64,000 nt of DNA from NCBI GenBank assembly GCA_963811365.1, contig CAWEQW010000008.1, forward strand, positions 806,001-870,000, given 5' to 3'. The translations under genes were made by a program, and so were the position numbers. Under the pieces are notes generated by a model that did no database searches, was not told the origin of the DNA, and saw only the letters and a program-made list of their open reading frames with translations. This document shows, one piece after another, positions 10,101-20,060 of the stretch. Position 1 is the stretch's first letter, and each line of letters starts with the position of its first letter. This DNA is from CAWEQW01 sp963811365. Lineage in GTDB: Bacteria > Actinomycetota > Actinomycetes > Propionibacteriales > Nocardioidaceae.

Positions 10101-12036
10101 CGTCCTGGAAGAGCTCGCGGCTGCCGTGCGGCAGGGTGCGCCGGTAGCGCAGGCCGAAGTCGTAGATGTAGGACGGGCGGGGCAGCCCGATCAGCTCGTA
10201 CGGCCGTTCGTCGACCACCTCGACGCCCATCGAGGACAGGATCGGCAGCACATGGCTCAGCGACAGCGGCGGCCCGATGCGGAACACCTTGAGCCGGGCC
10301 TCGCCGGGGCCGCAGTCCATCGGCTGGTAGAACGAGAGCGCCACGCCCTCGTCGCCGGAGATGTCCTCCAGGCGTCCGAGGTCCACCGCCCCGGTGCGCG
10401 GCGGGTAGTCCTCCTTGTAGGCCTCCGGGAAGGAGTCGGCGTACGCCCGCGCCAGCCGGGAGCCCTCCTCCTCGCCGAGCTGGTTGTTCACCGCGGCGTT
10501 GAAGTCGTCGCGCCAGGACCGGGCGGCCTCGCCGAGGCGACGCTCGAGCTCGGGGACGTTGGGCTCGCCGACCACCTCGTCCTTCCTCGGGCGGATCACG
10601 AAGTGCAGCCGGGCGAGCAGCGACTCGCTGACCCGGGCGGTGTACTCCACCGAGTCGCCGTTCAACGCGGTCTTGAGGATCTGCGCCATCTTCATCCGGA
10701 CCGCGGTGGTGTACCGGTCACGCGGCAGGTAGATCAGGCAGGACAGGTAGCGGCCGTAGGTGTCACGACGGACGAACAGCCGCACCTGGCGGCGCTCGCG
10801 GGTGTGCAGCACCGCCTCGGCGATCGGGACCAGCTCGTCGATCGGGGTCTGGAACAGCTCGTCGCGGGGGTAGGTCTCGAGCACGTCCATGAGGGCCTTG
10901 CCGGTATGGCTCAGCGGGTCGAACCCGGCGCGGTCGATGACCTCCTGCGCCTTGCGCCGGATGACCGGGATCCGGGTCAGCGACTCGGTGTAGGCCGCGG
11001 ACGAGTACAGCCCCAGGAACCGGCGCTCCCCGACCACGTCGCCGTTGGCGTCGAACGTCTTGACGCCGACGTAGTCGAGGTACGCCGGGCGGTGCACGGT
11101 CGACTTGGAGTTCGCCTTCGCGAGCACCAGCAGCGCCTTCTCACGGGCCCTCGCGCGGACCAGCGGCGGCAGCTTGCCGAACGAGGCCGACATGTCCTGG
11201 TCCGAGCGCAGGATGCCCAGACCGGTGCCGGGAACCGCCCGGAGCACGTCGTCGTCGTCGACCTTGTCCAGCCGGTACTCGCGGTAGCCGAGGAACGTGA
11301 AGTGGTCGTCGGCGAGCCAGCTCAGCAGCGCCTTGCCCTCGGCGATCTCGTCCTCCGAGAGCGGCGGCGGGTCCTCGTCGAGCTGCGCGACCACCGCCCG
11401 GGCCTGCGCACCCATCCTCTCCCAGTCCTCGACCGCCTCGCGGACGTCGAGCAGCACCTTCGCCAGCGCCTGCTCGACCGCGGCGAGGTGCTCCTCGCCG
11501 GTCTCCCTGTCGATCTCGATGTGCATCCACGACTCGCGGAAGACGTCGTGGTGCCGGTCGCCGTCGTGGGCCAGGTCGCCGGTGGTGATCACCTCCTGGA
11601 GCTGGCCGGTCAGGTCGCGGCGGACCAGGATCTGGGGGTGCACGACCATGTGCACGGCGCGGTTCTGCGCACTCAGCTCCATCGTCACCGAGTCGACGAG
11701 GAACGGCATGTCGTCGGTGACCACCTCGACGACGGTGTGGCCGTTCGCCGACCAGCCGTGCTCGGAGACGCTCGGGGTGAAGGCGCGGATCTTGGCGGTG
11801 CCCTGCGGCCGCTGGACGGCGAGCCGGTACTGGCTCATCGTGGCGCCGTACAGGTCGACCTCGCTGCGGTCGACCAGGTCCTCGGCGGCGACGTGGCGGT
11901 AGTAGCTCTTCAGCAGGTCGACGGCCTGCTCGGGCGGGGGCCCGCCACTGCCGCGCCGGCTCATCGCCAGCTGCGCCACCTTCTCGATGAGGTCGTCGCG
12001 CTCTTTGCTCGACGCGTCTTCCAGGGTCGTCCGCAC
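7150..12036 (-). CDS. NAD-specific glutamate dehydrogenase, large (GDH-180) type
   Basis: Very large NAD-dependent glutamate dehydrogenase converting glutamate to 2-oxoglutarate and ammonia, about 1628 aa, in the normal range for the family. It has a long N-terminal ACT-like regulatory half. The catalytic core has the substrate Lys in the VGAKGGFF motif near residue 860, the GDMSGDVFGNG dinucleotide-binding segment near 1000 and a long helical C-terminus. The likely start is GTG at 12036 (RTTLEDASSKE follows) with AGGTGGA upstream; an in-frame start 22 codons earlier is less family-like. It heads an operon with the M20 peptidase and amidase. With P5C dehydrogenase and tryptophan dioxygenase nearby, the segment looks dedicated to amino-acid breakdown. 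Confidence 0.93.
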   Translation of the reverse strand: MRTTLEDASSKERDDLIEKVAQLAMSRRGSGGPPPEQAVDLLKSYYRHVAAEDLVDRSEVDLYGATMSQYRLAVQRPQGTAKIRAFTPSVSEHGWSANGHTVVEVVTDDMPFLVDSVTMELSAQNRAVHMVVHPQILVRRDLTGQLQEVITTGDLAHDGDRHHDVFRESWMHIEIDRETGEEHLAAVEQALAKVLLDVREAVEDWERMGAQARAVVAQLDEDPPPLSEDEIAEGKALLSWLADDHFTFLGYREYRLDKVDDDDVLRAVPGTGLGILRSDQDMSASFGKLPPLVRARAREKALLVLAKANSKSTVHRPAYLDYVGVKTFDANGDVVGERRFLGLYSSAAYTESLTRIPVIRRKAQEVIDRAGFDPLSHTGKALMDVLETYPRDELFQTPIDELVPIAEAVLHTRERRQVRLFVRRDTYGRYLSCLIYLPRDRYTTAVRMKMAQILKTALNGDSVEYTARVSESLLARLHFVIRPRKDEVVGEPNVPELERRLGEAARSWRDDFNAAVNNQLGEEEGSRLARAYADSFPEAYKEDYPPRTGAVDLGRLEDISGDEGVALSFYQPMDCGPGEARLKVFRIGPPLSLSHVLPILSSMGVEVVDERPYELIGLPRPSYIYDFGLRYRRTLPHGSRELFQDAVAAVWEGRNEVDGFNALVLAAGLTWRQATLLRAYAKYTRQGGTPFAQDYIEGALKGNVDITRHLVELFETRFEPGRDGSLAADSEARTAKIEELEGRISRALEDVVSLDHDRILRSYLLTIKATLRTNYYQRDASGQPKPYISLKLHPEEIPDLPEPRPAFEIFVYSPRVEGVHLRFGAVARGGLRWSDRRDDFRTEVLGLVKAQMVKNTVIVPVGAKGGFFCKQLPDPGDREAWMAEGVACYKTFICGLLDITDNLVRGETVPPERVVRHDGDDSYLVVAADKGTATFSDIANGVARDYGFWLGDAFASGGSVGYDHKVMGITARGAWESVRRHFREMGVDCQTEDFTCVGVGDMSGDVFGNGMLLSEHTRLVAAFDHRDIFLDPDPDAAASYAERKRLFELPRSSWQDYDTALISEGGGVYPRSAKSVPISPQVRGALSLADTVTAMTPAELMKAILLAKVDLFWNGGIGTYVKSSAETNGDVGDKANDAIRVDGGQLRCRCVGEGGNLGLTQKGRIEYALAGGRINTDFIDNSAGVDTSDHEVNIKILLDRVVSDGDLTEKQRNDLLASMTDEVATLVLEDNYEQNVALAQAQAQAAPLLHVHEDWIRRLERAGRLDRALESLPSRKLVAERKERKLGLSQPELAVLMAYTKIVLSDELIRTDLADDPFLRSDLYSYFPGKMRHGYRESMMAHPLRKQIIITQVVNALVNGAGITFFHRLSEETGAGVAELVMANFVAREIFASRALIDEINEHDTKIDAAVQTRMRLEMRTLVERATRWLINNRRPPIDSEATVDFFGVIGQRVLAILPDMLTGRELSAFEARREALVGQGVPDDLAVRVAVLPPAYAILSIVETAKRLDVDPLEVALVHFTLGERLGLSALVPRILALPRQDRWQTMARAALRDDLHTVHARLTAQVLASTPADRPAPVRVADWEEEDEVVVSRAVATLDEICSDDKADLARLSVGLRVVRTLLSSQ

Positions 12037-12208
12037 GCCTGTCCACCTCGTCGCTCCCGACACCGCATCCACGGGCGAGGCCCGTGGACACCCGGCCGGC
12101 ACGCCGTTGTGCCGACATCACGACCCTAGAACCACCCGGGTGCCCCGACAACACAGGGCCCGCCCGGGAGTGTCACGAGGACGGGACGGGTCGGCGGCGG
12201 GCGGCGCG

Positions 12209-13072
12209 TCACAGCACCGAGCGGACCTCCCACAGCAGTGGGTAGTAGCGCAGCTCGAGGCGGCTGCGGAGGTACTCCGCACCCGAGGACCCACCGGTCC
12301 CGCTCTTGGTGCCGATCATCCGCTCGACCATCACGACGTGTCGCGCCCGCCAGGAGGCGGCCAGCTCGTCGTGCTGGAGCAGCGCCTCGGCCAGCGCCCA
12401 GACGTCGGGATGCCGGGCGCGGTCGTGGGCCACCTCGCGCACCGAGCGGGTGACCGCCTCGTCGTCGGCCGCGTCGAGGCCGCGGGCGGCCAGCACGTGC
12501 ACGAACGCGTCCCACAGCGTCGGCTCGGCCAGGCGGCGGCGCAGCCGGTCCCGCTCGGTCTCGGTCAGCCCCCGGAACCGGTCGACGAACGACGGGTCCT
12601 TGGCTCCGGAGAGGAACTCGAGCTCGCGGAACTGCACGGACTGGAAGCCGCTGGCCGGCGCCAGGATCTGCCGGAACTGCAGGAAGTCCTGCGGGGTCAT
12701 CGTCTCGAGCACGTCCACCTGCTGCACGAGGACCCGCTCGACGGCGTGCACCCGGTGCAGGAGGTGCTGGGCCCACCACAGCCGGTCGCCGGTCTCGGAC
12801 GCACCCCCCGGACCGCGCATCATCGCGTCGCGCGCGGCGGTCGTCTCGTGCAGCAGCTGCTTGAACCAGAGCTCGTAGACCTGGTGGATCGTGATGAACA
12901 GCAGCTCGTCGTGGGCCGGAGGGTCCGACTCGAGGTGCTGCGCGTCGAGCAGCTGCCCGAGCCGCAGGTAGCTGCCGTAGGTGAGCCGGGCGCCCTGCTC
13001 GCCGAAGGCGACCTGGGCGCCGCCCCACTCCCCAGCCCACCGCTGGTCCGTTCCGGTCACGTCGTCGCTCAC
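12209..13072 (-). CDS. kynA: Tryptophan 2,3-dioxygenase
   Basis: Haem enzyme opening the indole ring of L-tryptophan to N-formylkynurenine, the first step of the kynurenine route. It has 287 aa, normal for bacterial TDO. The N-terminal LTYGSYLRL segment, the HDELLFITIHQVYELWFKQ helix and the C-terminal segment around GTGGSSG are hallmark regions. No kynureninase or formamidase gene is adjacent, so the rest of the pathway must be elsewhere. It is 172 bp upstream of the glutamate dehydrogenase start on the same strand. It is divergent from the DUF2505 gene, with about 60 bp shared as promoter region. Confidence 0.93.
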   Translation of the reverse strand: MSDDVTGTDQRWAGEWGGAQVAFGEQGARLTYGSYLRLGQLLDAQHLESDPPAHDELLFITIHQVYELWFKQLLHETTAARDAMMRGPGGASETGDRLWWAQHLLHRVHAVERVLVQQVDVLETMTPQDFLQFRQILAPASGFQSVQFRELEFLSGAKDPSFVDRFRGLTETERDRLRRRLAEPTLWDAFVHVLAARGLDAADDEAVTRSVREVAHDRARHPDVWALAEALLQHDELAASWRARHVVMVERMIGTKSGTGGSSGAEYLRSRLELRYYPLLWEVRSVL

Positions 13073-13118
13073 CCGGGGAGCGTAACGATCCCCACGTCAT
13101 CCGGCGTACCCGATGCGC

Positions 13119-13131
13119 CATGATGTGCGCC
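13119..13131 (+). promoter_or_regulatory. Putative -10 box for a leaderless DUF2505 transcript
   Basis: CATGAT at 13119-13124 fits the xAnnnT -10 core. It ends 7 nt before the ATG at 13132, and no Shine-Dalgarno sequence separates them. This favours ATG 13132 over the in-frame ATG at 13120. Confidence 0.35.
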
Positions 13132-13614
13132 ATGAGGATGCGCCACGAGCTCAGCTACGACGCACCGGTCGAGGACGTCCACGCGATGCTGACCGACCCG
13201 GAGTTCCGCGAGAAGGTCTGCGGGGCGCTGCACACGCTGCGGCACACCGTGACCGTCACCCCGAACGGCGGCAGCGTGTCGGTGGTCGTCGACCAGACGC
13301 AGAGGGCCCGGCACATCCCGTCCTTCGCGAAGAAGATCGTCGGCGAGGAGATCCGGATCGTCCAGACCGAGGACTGGACCCGCTCAGACCGTGCGGACCT
13401 CGTCGTGGACATCCCCGGCAAGCCGGGACGGCTCGACGGGGACATCGCGCTGCGCGCGGCGGGCGGGCGGACGACCGAGGTGGTGGCCGGCGACATCCGG
13501 GTCAGCCTGCCGCTGGTGGGCGCCAAGCTCGAGGGGCTCATCGGCGAGCTGCTGGAGGCCGCGCTGCGCGCCGAGGAGCGGGTCGGGCACGCCTGGCTGG
13601 CCGGCGAGCGCTGA
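13132..13614 (+). CDS. DUF2505 domain protein
   Basis: Conserved actinobacterial protein of about 160 aa and unknown function. It begins MRHELSYDAPVEDVHAML, the usual opening of DUF2505. The predicted START/SRPBCC-like fold alternates strands through the middle and ends in a long C-terminal helix (about 130-160). No signal peptide or membrane segment is seen. It is single, between divergent kynA and convergent pruA; a GC hairpin follows the stop codon. Such folds often bind hydrophobic ligands, but nothing here identifies one. Confidence 0.8.
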   Translation: MRMRHELSYDAPVEDVHAMLTDPEFREKVCGALHTLRHTVTVTPNGGSVSVVVDQTQRARHIPSFAKKIVGEEIRIVQTEDWTRSDRADLVVDIPGKPGRLDGDIALRAAGGRTTEVVAGDIRVSLPLVGAKLEGLIGELLEAALRAEERVGHAWLAGER

Positions 13615-13620
13615 CCCGCC

Positions 13621-13653
13621 GCCCCGCGCCCGCCCGCGAGGGCCGGGCGGGGC
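13621..13653. terminator. Bidirectional GC hairpin between convergent genes
   Basis: The stretch can fold with GCCCCGC near 13621 pairing with GCGGGGC ending near 13653. A second CCCG/CGGG stem lies inside, with a short GCGAG loop. It fills the 39-bp gap between the DUF2505 gene and pruA stop codons. There is no U-run, as is common for actinobacterial hairpin terminators. Confidence 0.45.
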
Positions 13654-15282
<1,629 letters not shown>

Positions 15283-15319
15283 GACCTGATCGTGTCAGAC
15301 CGGCGCGGCTGCCCCCAAG

Positions 15320-15817
15320 TCATCCGAGGAGCTGGTCGATCTCCTGGGTCGCGAACCAGCCGAGGTCGTGGTCCTGGCACCGTTCCACCGCGCGAACGGC
15401 GCCCGGGTCGCCGTCCTGGGCGGCCGCCCACCGGTCCGCACCGGCGCGGACGTCGGCCTCCGCCGTCGCGTCGTCGACGAGCACGGCGGCCACCCTGCGC
15501 AGCGGCACCACCTCCTCGACCTCCACGACGGTCGGGTCGGCCTCGGCCGGCTGCTCACGGACCACCGCAACGTCCACGGCGACCACCACGCGGCGCGGCG
15601 CGGAGCAGTCCGCGCGGGCGAGCAGGCCCAGCGAGGCCTGTGCGGCGGCCGCCGAGGCGGCGTACTCCCACTCCTCGTCGCCGGCGTCGGGCCACTGCGC
15701 GCGCAGCGCCCTCGTGACGGCGTGCGCGAGCAACGGCGCCGGCCCCAGACCTCCGGCGGCCAGCATCGCCCGCAGCCCGGCGAGGCTCGTCGGGACGTAG
15801 ACCCGGACCGGGCTCAC
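15320..15817 (-). CDS. Conserved actinobacterial protein of unknown function (DUF6912-like)
   Basis: Small soluble protein of 165 aa beginning MSPVRVYVPTSL, a start I associate with an uncharacterised actinobacterial family. A tentative DUF6912 label comes from memory only. It alternates short strands (VVVAVDVAVV, EEVVPLRRVAAVLV) with Ala-rich helices and ends in a helix. There is no signal peptide, metal motif or known catalytic signature. Its GTG overlaps the stop codon of the upstream acyltransferase gene by 4 bp (GTGA), so the two are co-translated. The function is unknown. Confidence 0.6.
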   Translation of the reverse strand: MSPVRVYVPTSLAGLRAMLAAGGLGPAPLLAHAVTRALRAQWPDAGDEEWEYAASAAAAQASLGLLARADCSAPRRVVVAVDVAVVREQPAEADPTVVEVEEVVPLRRVAAVLVDDATAEADVRAGADRWAAAQDGDPGAVRAVERCQDHDLGWFATQEIDQLLG

Positions 15818-17295
15818 CGGGGCCCGCCCTCACCGGTGACGCCGCTGCGGGCCGGCGACGCCCGGCGGGCGGCAGTCCCCGACCGGCCGCGCGGCGCCCG
15901 GGTCCGGCTCTCTCCTACGGTGTCGCCGAGCTCGTCGAGGGCCTCGACCAGGCACTGCGCCAGCACCTCGACGTCGGGCAGCGCGTCTCTGTCGGCGGTG
16001 AGCCCGAAGTAGACGTGGCCGTCGTACGACGTGACCCCGATCGCGAGCGCGTGGCCCGGCAGCAACGGGAGCATCGGGTAGGTCTCGAGCATCTGCGCCC
16101 CGGCCGCGTACAGCGGGAACTGCGGGCCCGGCACGTTCGTGACCACGAGGTTGAACCCGCGCGACGCCTGCGCGGCGACCCGGGCGCCGAGCGCGTGGAA
16201 GGTGGTCGGCGCGAAACCGCCGACGTCCGAGATCCGGTCGGCGGCGACGGCGCGGCCGGTCTCCTTGTGGGCCTTGAGCGCGTAGGACACCTGGTGCAGC
16301 CGCACCACCGGGCTCGACTCGCCGATCGGCAGGCTGAGCAGGTGCGCGGCGACCTGGCTGCCGAGCGAGGTCGGCTCGAGGTCGCTGTCGATCACGCTCA
16401 TCGGCACCATCGCCCGTAGCGTGCGGCTGCCGCGCACCGACTCCGCACGGGTCATCAGCCAGCTGCGCAGTCCGCCGGTCACGGTCGCGAGGACGACGTC
16501 GTTGACCGTGCCGCCGTGCTCGCGCCGGATCGCCCGGTAGTCGCTCAGCGACGTCTGCACGGTCGCCAGCCGCCGGTGCTCGGTCACCGTGGTGCTGACC
16601 GGGGACTCGGGCAGCACCCGGCGGGCGGGCAGCGGCGCCACCCGAAGCGCCTTGGCACCGACCCCGCCCAGCGAGCGCACCACCAGCTCGGCGCCCTCAC
16701 GGGCGGTGCGGACGGCGAGCCGGGGGTCGCGGACCGAGTCGGCCAGCGTGTCGAGGACCAGCCCCGGGGCGCTCGGCGGGTGCTCCGGGCGCCAGTCGAG
16801 GTGCACCGTCGGGCGTGGCTCGGGGTCGACGTCGAGCAGCACCTGTCCGAGGTCGATCGTCGAGACGCCGTCGACGAGGACCTGGTGGGACTTGGCGAGG
16901 ATCGCGAACCGGCCGCCGTCGAGACCCTCGATCAGGTACACCTCCCACAGCGGGCGGCTCCGGTCCAGACGGCGCGGCAGGATGCGCGCGGCGAGGTCGC
17001 GCAGCTGGCCCATCGACCCGGGGCGCGGCAGGGCGGAGCGCCGCACGTGGTAGGTCAGGTCGAAGTCCTCGTCGTCGACCCAGACCGGGCTGCCGAGACG
17101 GCCGGGAACGGAGCGCAGCCGCTGCCGGTAGCGGGGCACGAACGCGATCCGGTCCGCGATCAGACCGACCAGCTGCTCGTAGTCGAAGCCGTTGCGGCCC
17201 GGCTCGAAGATCTCGAGGGTGGCGTTGTGCGTCGGCGTCCGCGCGGACTCACCGGCGAGGAACATCATGTCCTCCGGACGCAGCCGCTCGCGCAT
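15814..17295 (-). CDS. WS/DGAT-family O-acyltransferase with altered HHxxxDG motif
   Basis: Member of the wax ester synthase / acyl-CoA:diacylglycerol acyltransferase family, about 493 aa from the ATG at 17295. GAGGAGGGG lies about 10 nt upstream. Both the N-terminal acyl-CoA half and the C-terminal half (PGPQFPLYAAG, the usual PGP segment) are present. The active-site motif HHxxxDG reads HQVLVDG here (His137, Gln138, Asp142), so the second, catalytic His is Gln. Enzymes of this family esterify fatty acyl-CoA to fatty alcohols or diacylglycerol for storage lipid. With the replaced His the activity, or the chemistry, is uncertain. It is co-translated with the small unknown gene downstream. Confidence 0.8.
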   Translation of the reverse strand: MRERLRPEDMMFLAGESARTPTHNATLEIFEPGRNGFDYEQLVGLIADRIAFVPRYRQRLRSVPGRLGSPVWVDDEDFDLTYHVRRSALPRPGSMGQLRDLAARILPRRLDRSRPLWEVYLIEGLDGGRFAILAKSHQVLVDGVSTIDLGQVLLDVDPEPRPTVHLDWRPEHPPSAPGLVLDTLADSVRDPRLAVRTAREGAELVVRSLGGVGAKALRVAPLPARRVLPESPVSTTVTEHRRLATVQTSLSDYRAIRREHGGTVNDVVLATVTGGLRSWLMTRAESVRGSRTLRAMVPMSVIDSDLEPTSLGSQVAAHLLSLPIGESSPVVRLHQVSYALKAHKETGRAVAADRISDVGGFAPTTFHALGARVAAQASRGFNLVVTNVPGPQFPLYAAGAQMLETYPMLPLLPGHALAIGVTSYDGHVYFGLTADRDALPDVEVLAQCLVEALDELGDTVGESRTRAPRGRSGTAARRASPARSGVTGEGGPR

Positions 17296-17386
17296 CACTA
17301 CCCATCCCCTCCTCGCGGACCCTGACATGGGATTCTTTCAGAGCGTCGCTGGCGGCGCTCGGCACATCGGCTCACGAGAGGGCAGC

Positions 17387-18724
17387 ATGGTCCGCACCGG
17401 CCCCGTCCTGGTCCCGGCGCACGGCATCGGCGGCGCCAAGGACCTCCCGATCCCGGCGGAGTACGCGATCGCCGGAGCGAGCCTCGCGCTGGCGGTCTCG
17501 TTCGTGGTCCTCGCCCTGGCCTGGCGCACCCCGCGGTTCGACGCCGCCACCCAGGGACGGCCGGTGCCCGGCTGGTTCTCCCGCGTGGTCGAGGCCACGG
17601 CCTTCGCCGTCGTCCTCCGCGGGGTCGGCCTGGCGTTCGCCGGGTACGTCGGGTGGGCCGCCGTCGCGGGGCCGGACCTGGTGGTCAACCCGGTCTTCGG
17701 CGTGGTCTACGTCTGGCTGTGGGTCGGTGTCGTGCTCGGCTCCGCGGTGCTCGGCCCGGTGTACAAGGCGTTCAGCCCGGTCCGCACGCTGCACCTCGGG
17801 CTGGCCCGGGTGGTCCGCAGCGACCCGGAGGAGGGCGTCCTCACGCTGCCGTCGTGGGTCGGCTGCTGGCCTGCCGCGCTCGGGCTGTTCTCCTTCGTGT
17901 GGCTCGAGCTGGTCTACCCGGAGGCGACCTACCTCGCGCCCGTGCGGCTGTGGTTCCTGGTCTACGTCCTGGTGACCGTGCTCGGCGCGCTGCTGTTCGG
18001 CGACCGGTGGCTCGCGGCGGCGGACCCGTTCGAGGTGTACTCGACGCTGGTCGGCCACCTGTGCACGGTGGGCCGCCGCGCCGACCGGCAGCTGGTGCTC
18101 CGCAGCCCGCTGGCCAACCTCGACGGGGTCCCGGTGCGCCCCGGGCTGGTCGGCGTCGTGGCCGTGCTGTTCGGGTCGACGGCGTTCGACAGCTTCAAGG
18201 ACTCCCCCACGTGGGTGCGGTTCGTCCAGTCCCTGAGCGGCAGCACCACCTGGGTGAGCTTCGCGGCGCTGCTGGCGTTCTGCCTGGTGGTCGGGGTGAC
18301 GTTCGCAGCCGCCACGACGGCGACCGGCGTGGCCACCGGCAGCCGGCGCCGCGACCTCCCCGACGCGTTCGCGCACTCCGTGGTGCCGATCGTGCTCGGC
18401 TACATCGTCGCCCACTACCTGAGCTACCTCGTCGAGGTCGGGCAGCAGACCCTCGCGCAGCTCTCCGACCCGATGGGCACCGGCGCCAACCTGCTCGGCA
18501 CCGCGAACCTCACCACGTCGTACTGGATCAGCGACCATCCCACGTTCCTGGCGGTCACGAAGGTGCTCGCGGTGGTCACCGGGCACGTGCTCGGCGTGGT
18601 CGCCGCGCACGACCGGGCGACCAAGGTCCTGCCGCGCCGGCACCAGCTGACCGGCCAGCTGCCGCTGCTGGTCGTCATGGTCTTCTACACGGTCACCGGC
18701 CTCTACCTCCTCTTCGGCGCCTGA
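17387..18724 (+). CDS. Polytopic membrane protein of unknown function
   Basis: Integral membrane protein of 445 aa with about ten hydrophobic segments. The start at ATG 17387 has GAGAGGG upstream; longer in-frame starts would overlap the divergent acyltransferase gene. The N-terminus carries PAHGIGGAKDLPIP just before the first membrane helix, a conserved opening in actinobacterial relatives. Some of those relatives carry the automatic name fenitrothion hydrolase; I see no hydrolase motif and would not adopt it. Scattered Glu, Asp and His residues inside the helices could serve transport or metal binding, but this is a guess. The gene overlaps the convergent CpaE-like gene by 32 bp. Confidence 0.75.
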   Translation: MVRTGPVLVPAHGIGGAKDLPIPAEYAIAGASLALAVSFVVLALAWRTPRFDAATQGRPVPGWFSRVVEATAFAVVLRGVGLAFAGYVGWAAVAGPDLVVNPVFGVVYVWLWVGVVLGSAVLGPVYKAFSPVRTLHLGLARVVRSDPEEGVLTLPSWVGCWPAALGLFSFVWLELVYPEATYLAPVRLWFLVYVLVTVLGALLFGDRWLAAADPFEVYSTLVGHLCTVGRRADRQLVLRSPLANLDGVPVRPGLVGVVAVLFGSTAFDSFKDSPTWVRFVQSLSGSTTWVSFAALLAFCLVVGVTFAAATTATGVATGSRRRDLPDAFAHSVVPIVLGYIVAHYLSYLVEVGQQTLAQLSDPMGTGANLLGTANLTTSYWISDHPTFLAVTKVLAVVTGHVLGVVAAHDRATKVLPRRHQLTGQLPLLVVMVFYTVTGLYLLFGA

Positions 18725-20021
18725 GTCCCGGCGCACCGGGACCGGCGGATCGGCGCCGCGGCCCTGCCGCACCGCCGAGCACCCCGTCCGCGACCGCGGC
18801 CAGCGCGGACCGCAGCGAGGAGTCGCCGCACTCGGGCAGGCTCCGGCCCGCCATCAGGGCCCGGTCGGCGGCTGCCCGGTCGTCGGGCAGGAAGTGCACC
18901 CCCAGCGGGGTCACGAACCCCTCGACCATCCCCCGCACCTCGCGCTCGCCCCAGCCGAGCGTCGCCCGGGTGCGGTTGACCACCACCCGCGGCCGGACGC
19001 CCGGCAGCAGCTCGTGGAGCTCGACGAGCGCCCGGGCGAGCCGCGCCAGCCCCACCGGGTCGGCGGCGCCGACCACCACGACCTCGTCGGCGCGCTCCAG
19101 CGAGTCGACGGTCAGCCCGTTGCGGGACGGCGCGCTCTGCTCGAACGGATCGGGCGGCCCGTGCTCGACGCTGAACCCGGTGTCGAGCACGACGTGGCCC
19201 GCCAGGCCGCCGGCCACCTCCAACAGCCGCGCGAAGGCCGCCGGCCGCACCTCTGGCCACCGGTCGGCGCGAGGCAGCCCGGTCAGCACCGCCAGGCCTG
19301 GCACCACCTCGCGGGCGTAGCAGGCCAGCCGACCGGCGTCGAGGCTGCCGGCGTTGGCTGCGCGTGCCGCCGCGAGCAGGCCGGACACCTCGTCCAGCAC
19401 GCCGAGGTGCTGCCCCACCGCGCCGGCGTACGGGTCGGCGTCCACGAGCAGCACGCTCTCACCGCGCACGGCTGCCTCCGCCGCCAGCCCGACGGCCACC
19501 GTGGTCCGCCCCGGAGCGCCGGCCGGCCCCCACACGGCAGTGACCCTGGCTCGTCCGGGCGACACCAGCGGGGTCTCCTCGACGGCGTGCCGGTCGGCCA
19601 CCGGCACCGTGGCGAGCGCGCGCACGCGACGCGCCAGGTCACCGATCTCGCCGAGGCGGGCGACGTCGCCGGCGCCGAGCCTCAGCAGCCGGTCGACCTC
19701 CTCGTCGGCCGGCCCCGCCGGACCGTCCGCGGCGGCGCTCCCACGCCCCGACGCCCCTCGAGCCGCCGCGCCGTCGTCGACCAGCAGCACCCCGAGCCCG
19801 GCGCGGCGCAGCGACGCGACCGCGTCGGCGTCGAGCCCCGGGAGGGACCCGGACACGACCGCTGCCCCGGCCAGCCCGGTGGCCGCGGTGGCCAGCAGGT
19901 CGGCCAGGTCGACGCACCGCTTGAGCAGCACGACGCCCGGTCGCGCCGACTCCAGCACGCGCAGCGCGTCCGGCTCCCAGGTCGCGCCGGCCGCCGCCAC
20001 GAGCACCGCCACCGGTTCCAT
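18693..20021 (-). CDS. CpaE-like MinD/ParA-type ATPase with degenerate P-loop
   Basis: Protein of 442 aa with an N-terminal receiver-like region (about 1-140) and a C-terminal SIMIBI/MinD-type domain, the layout of CpaE. The P-loop region reads GPAGAPGRTTVAV (about 165-177). The deviant-Walker signature Lys is absent and the P-loop Lys is Arg. Other strands are recognisable, such as VLLVDADPYAGAV (switch region) and VVLDTGF. CpaE anchors Flp pili or positions division proteins elsewhere, but no pilin, secretin or CpaF gene lies here. The SAF/CpaB-like gene lies 39 bp upstream and is likely co-transcribed. A Pro/Arg-rich C-terminal tail overlaps the end of the convergent membrane-protein gene. 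Confidence 0.75.
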   Translation of the reverse strand: MEPVAVLVAAAGATWEPDALRVLESARPGVVLLKRCVDLADLLATAATGLAGAAVVSGSLPGLDADAVASLRRAGLGVLLVDDGAAARGASGRGSAAADGPAGPADEEVDRLLRLGAGDVARLGEIGDLARRVRALATVPVADRHAVEETPLVSPGRARVTAVWGPAGAPGRTTVAVGLAAEAAVRGESVLLVDADPYAGAVGQHLGVLDEVSGLLAAARAANAGSLDAGRLACYAREVVPGLAVLTGLPRADRWPEVRPAAFARLLEVAGGLAGHVVLDTGFSVEHGPPDPFEQSAPSRNGLTVDSLERADEVVVVGAADPVGLARLARALVELHELLPGVRPRVVVNRTRATLGWGEREVRGMVEGFVTPLGVHFLPDDRAAADRALMAGRSLPECGDSSLRSALAAVADGVLGGAAGPRRRSAGPGAPGLRRRRGGRGR

Positions 20022-20060
20022 CCGCTCCCCTTCCCTCTGTGCCGTCCTGGTCGGCCCCGG

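Noticed and set aside
7354..12129. Very long open frame on the plus strand opposite the glutamate dehydrogenase gene
   Set aside because: It is antisense to a clear 1628-aa enzyme, has a repetitive Arg/Gly/Val-rich composition and no domain. Long antisense frames are expected at this GC content.
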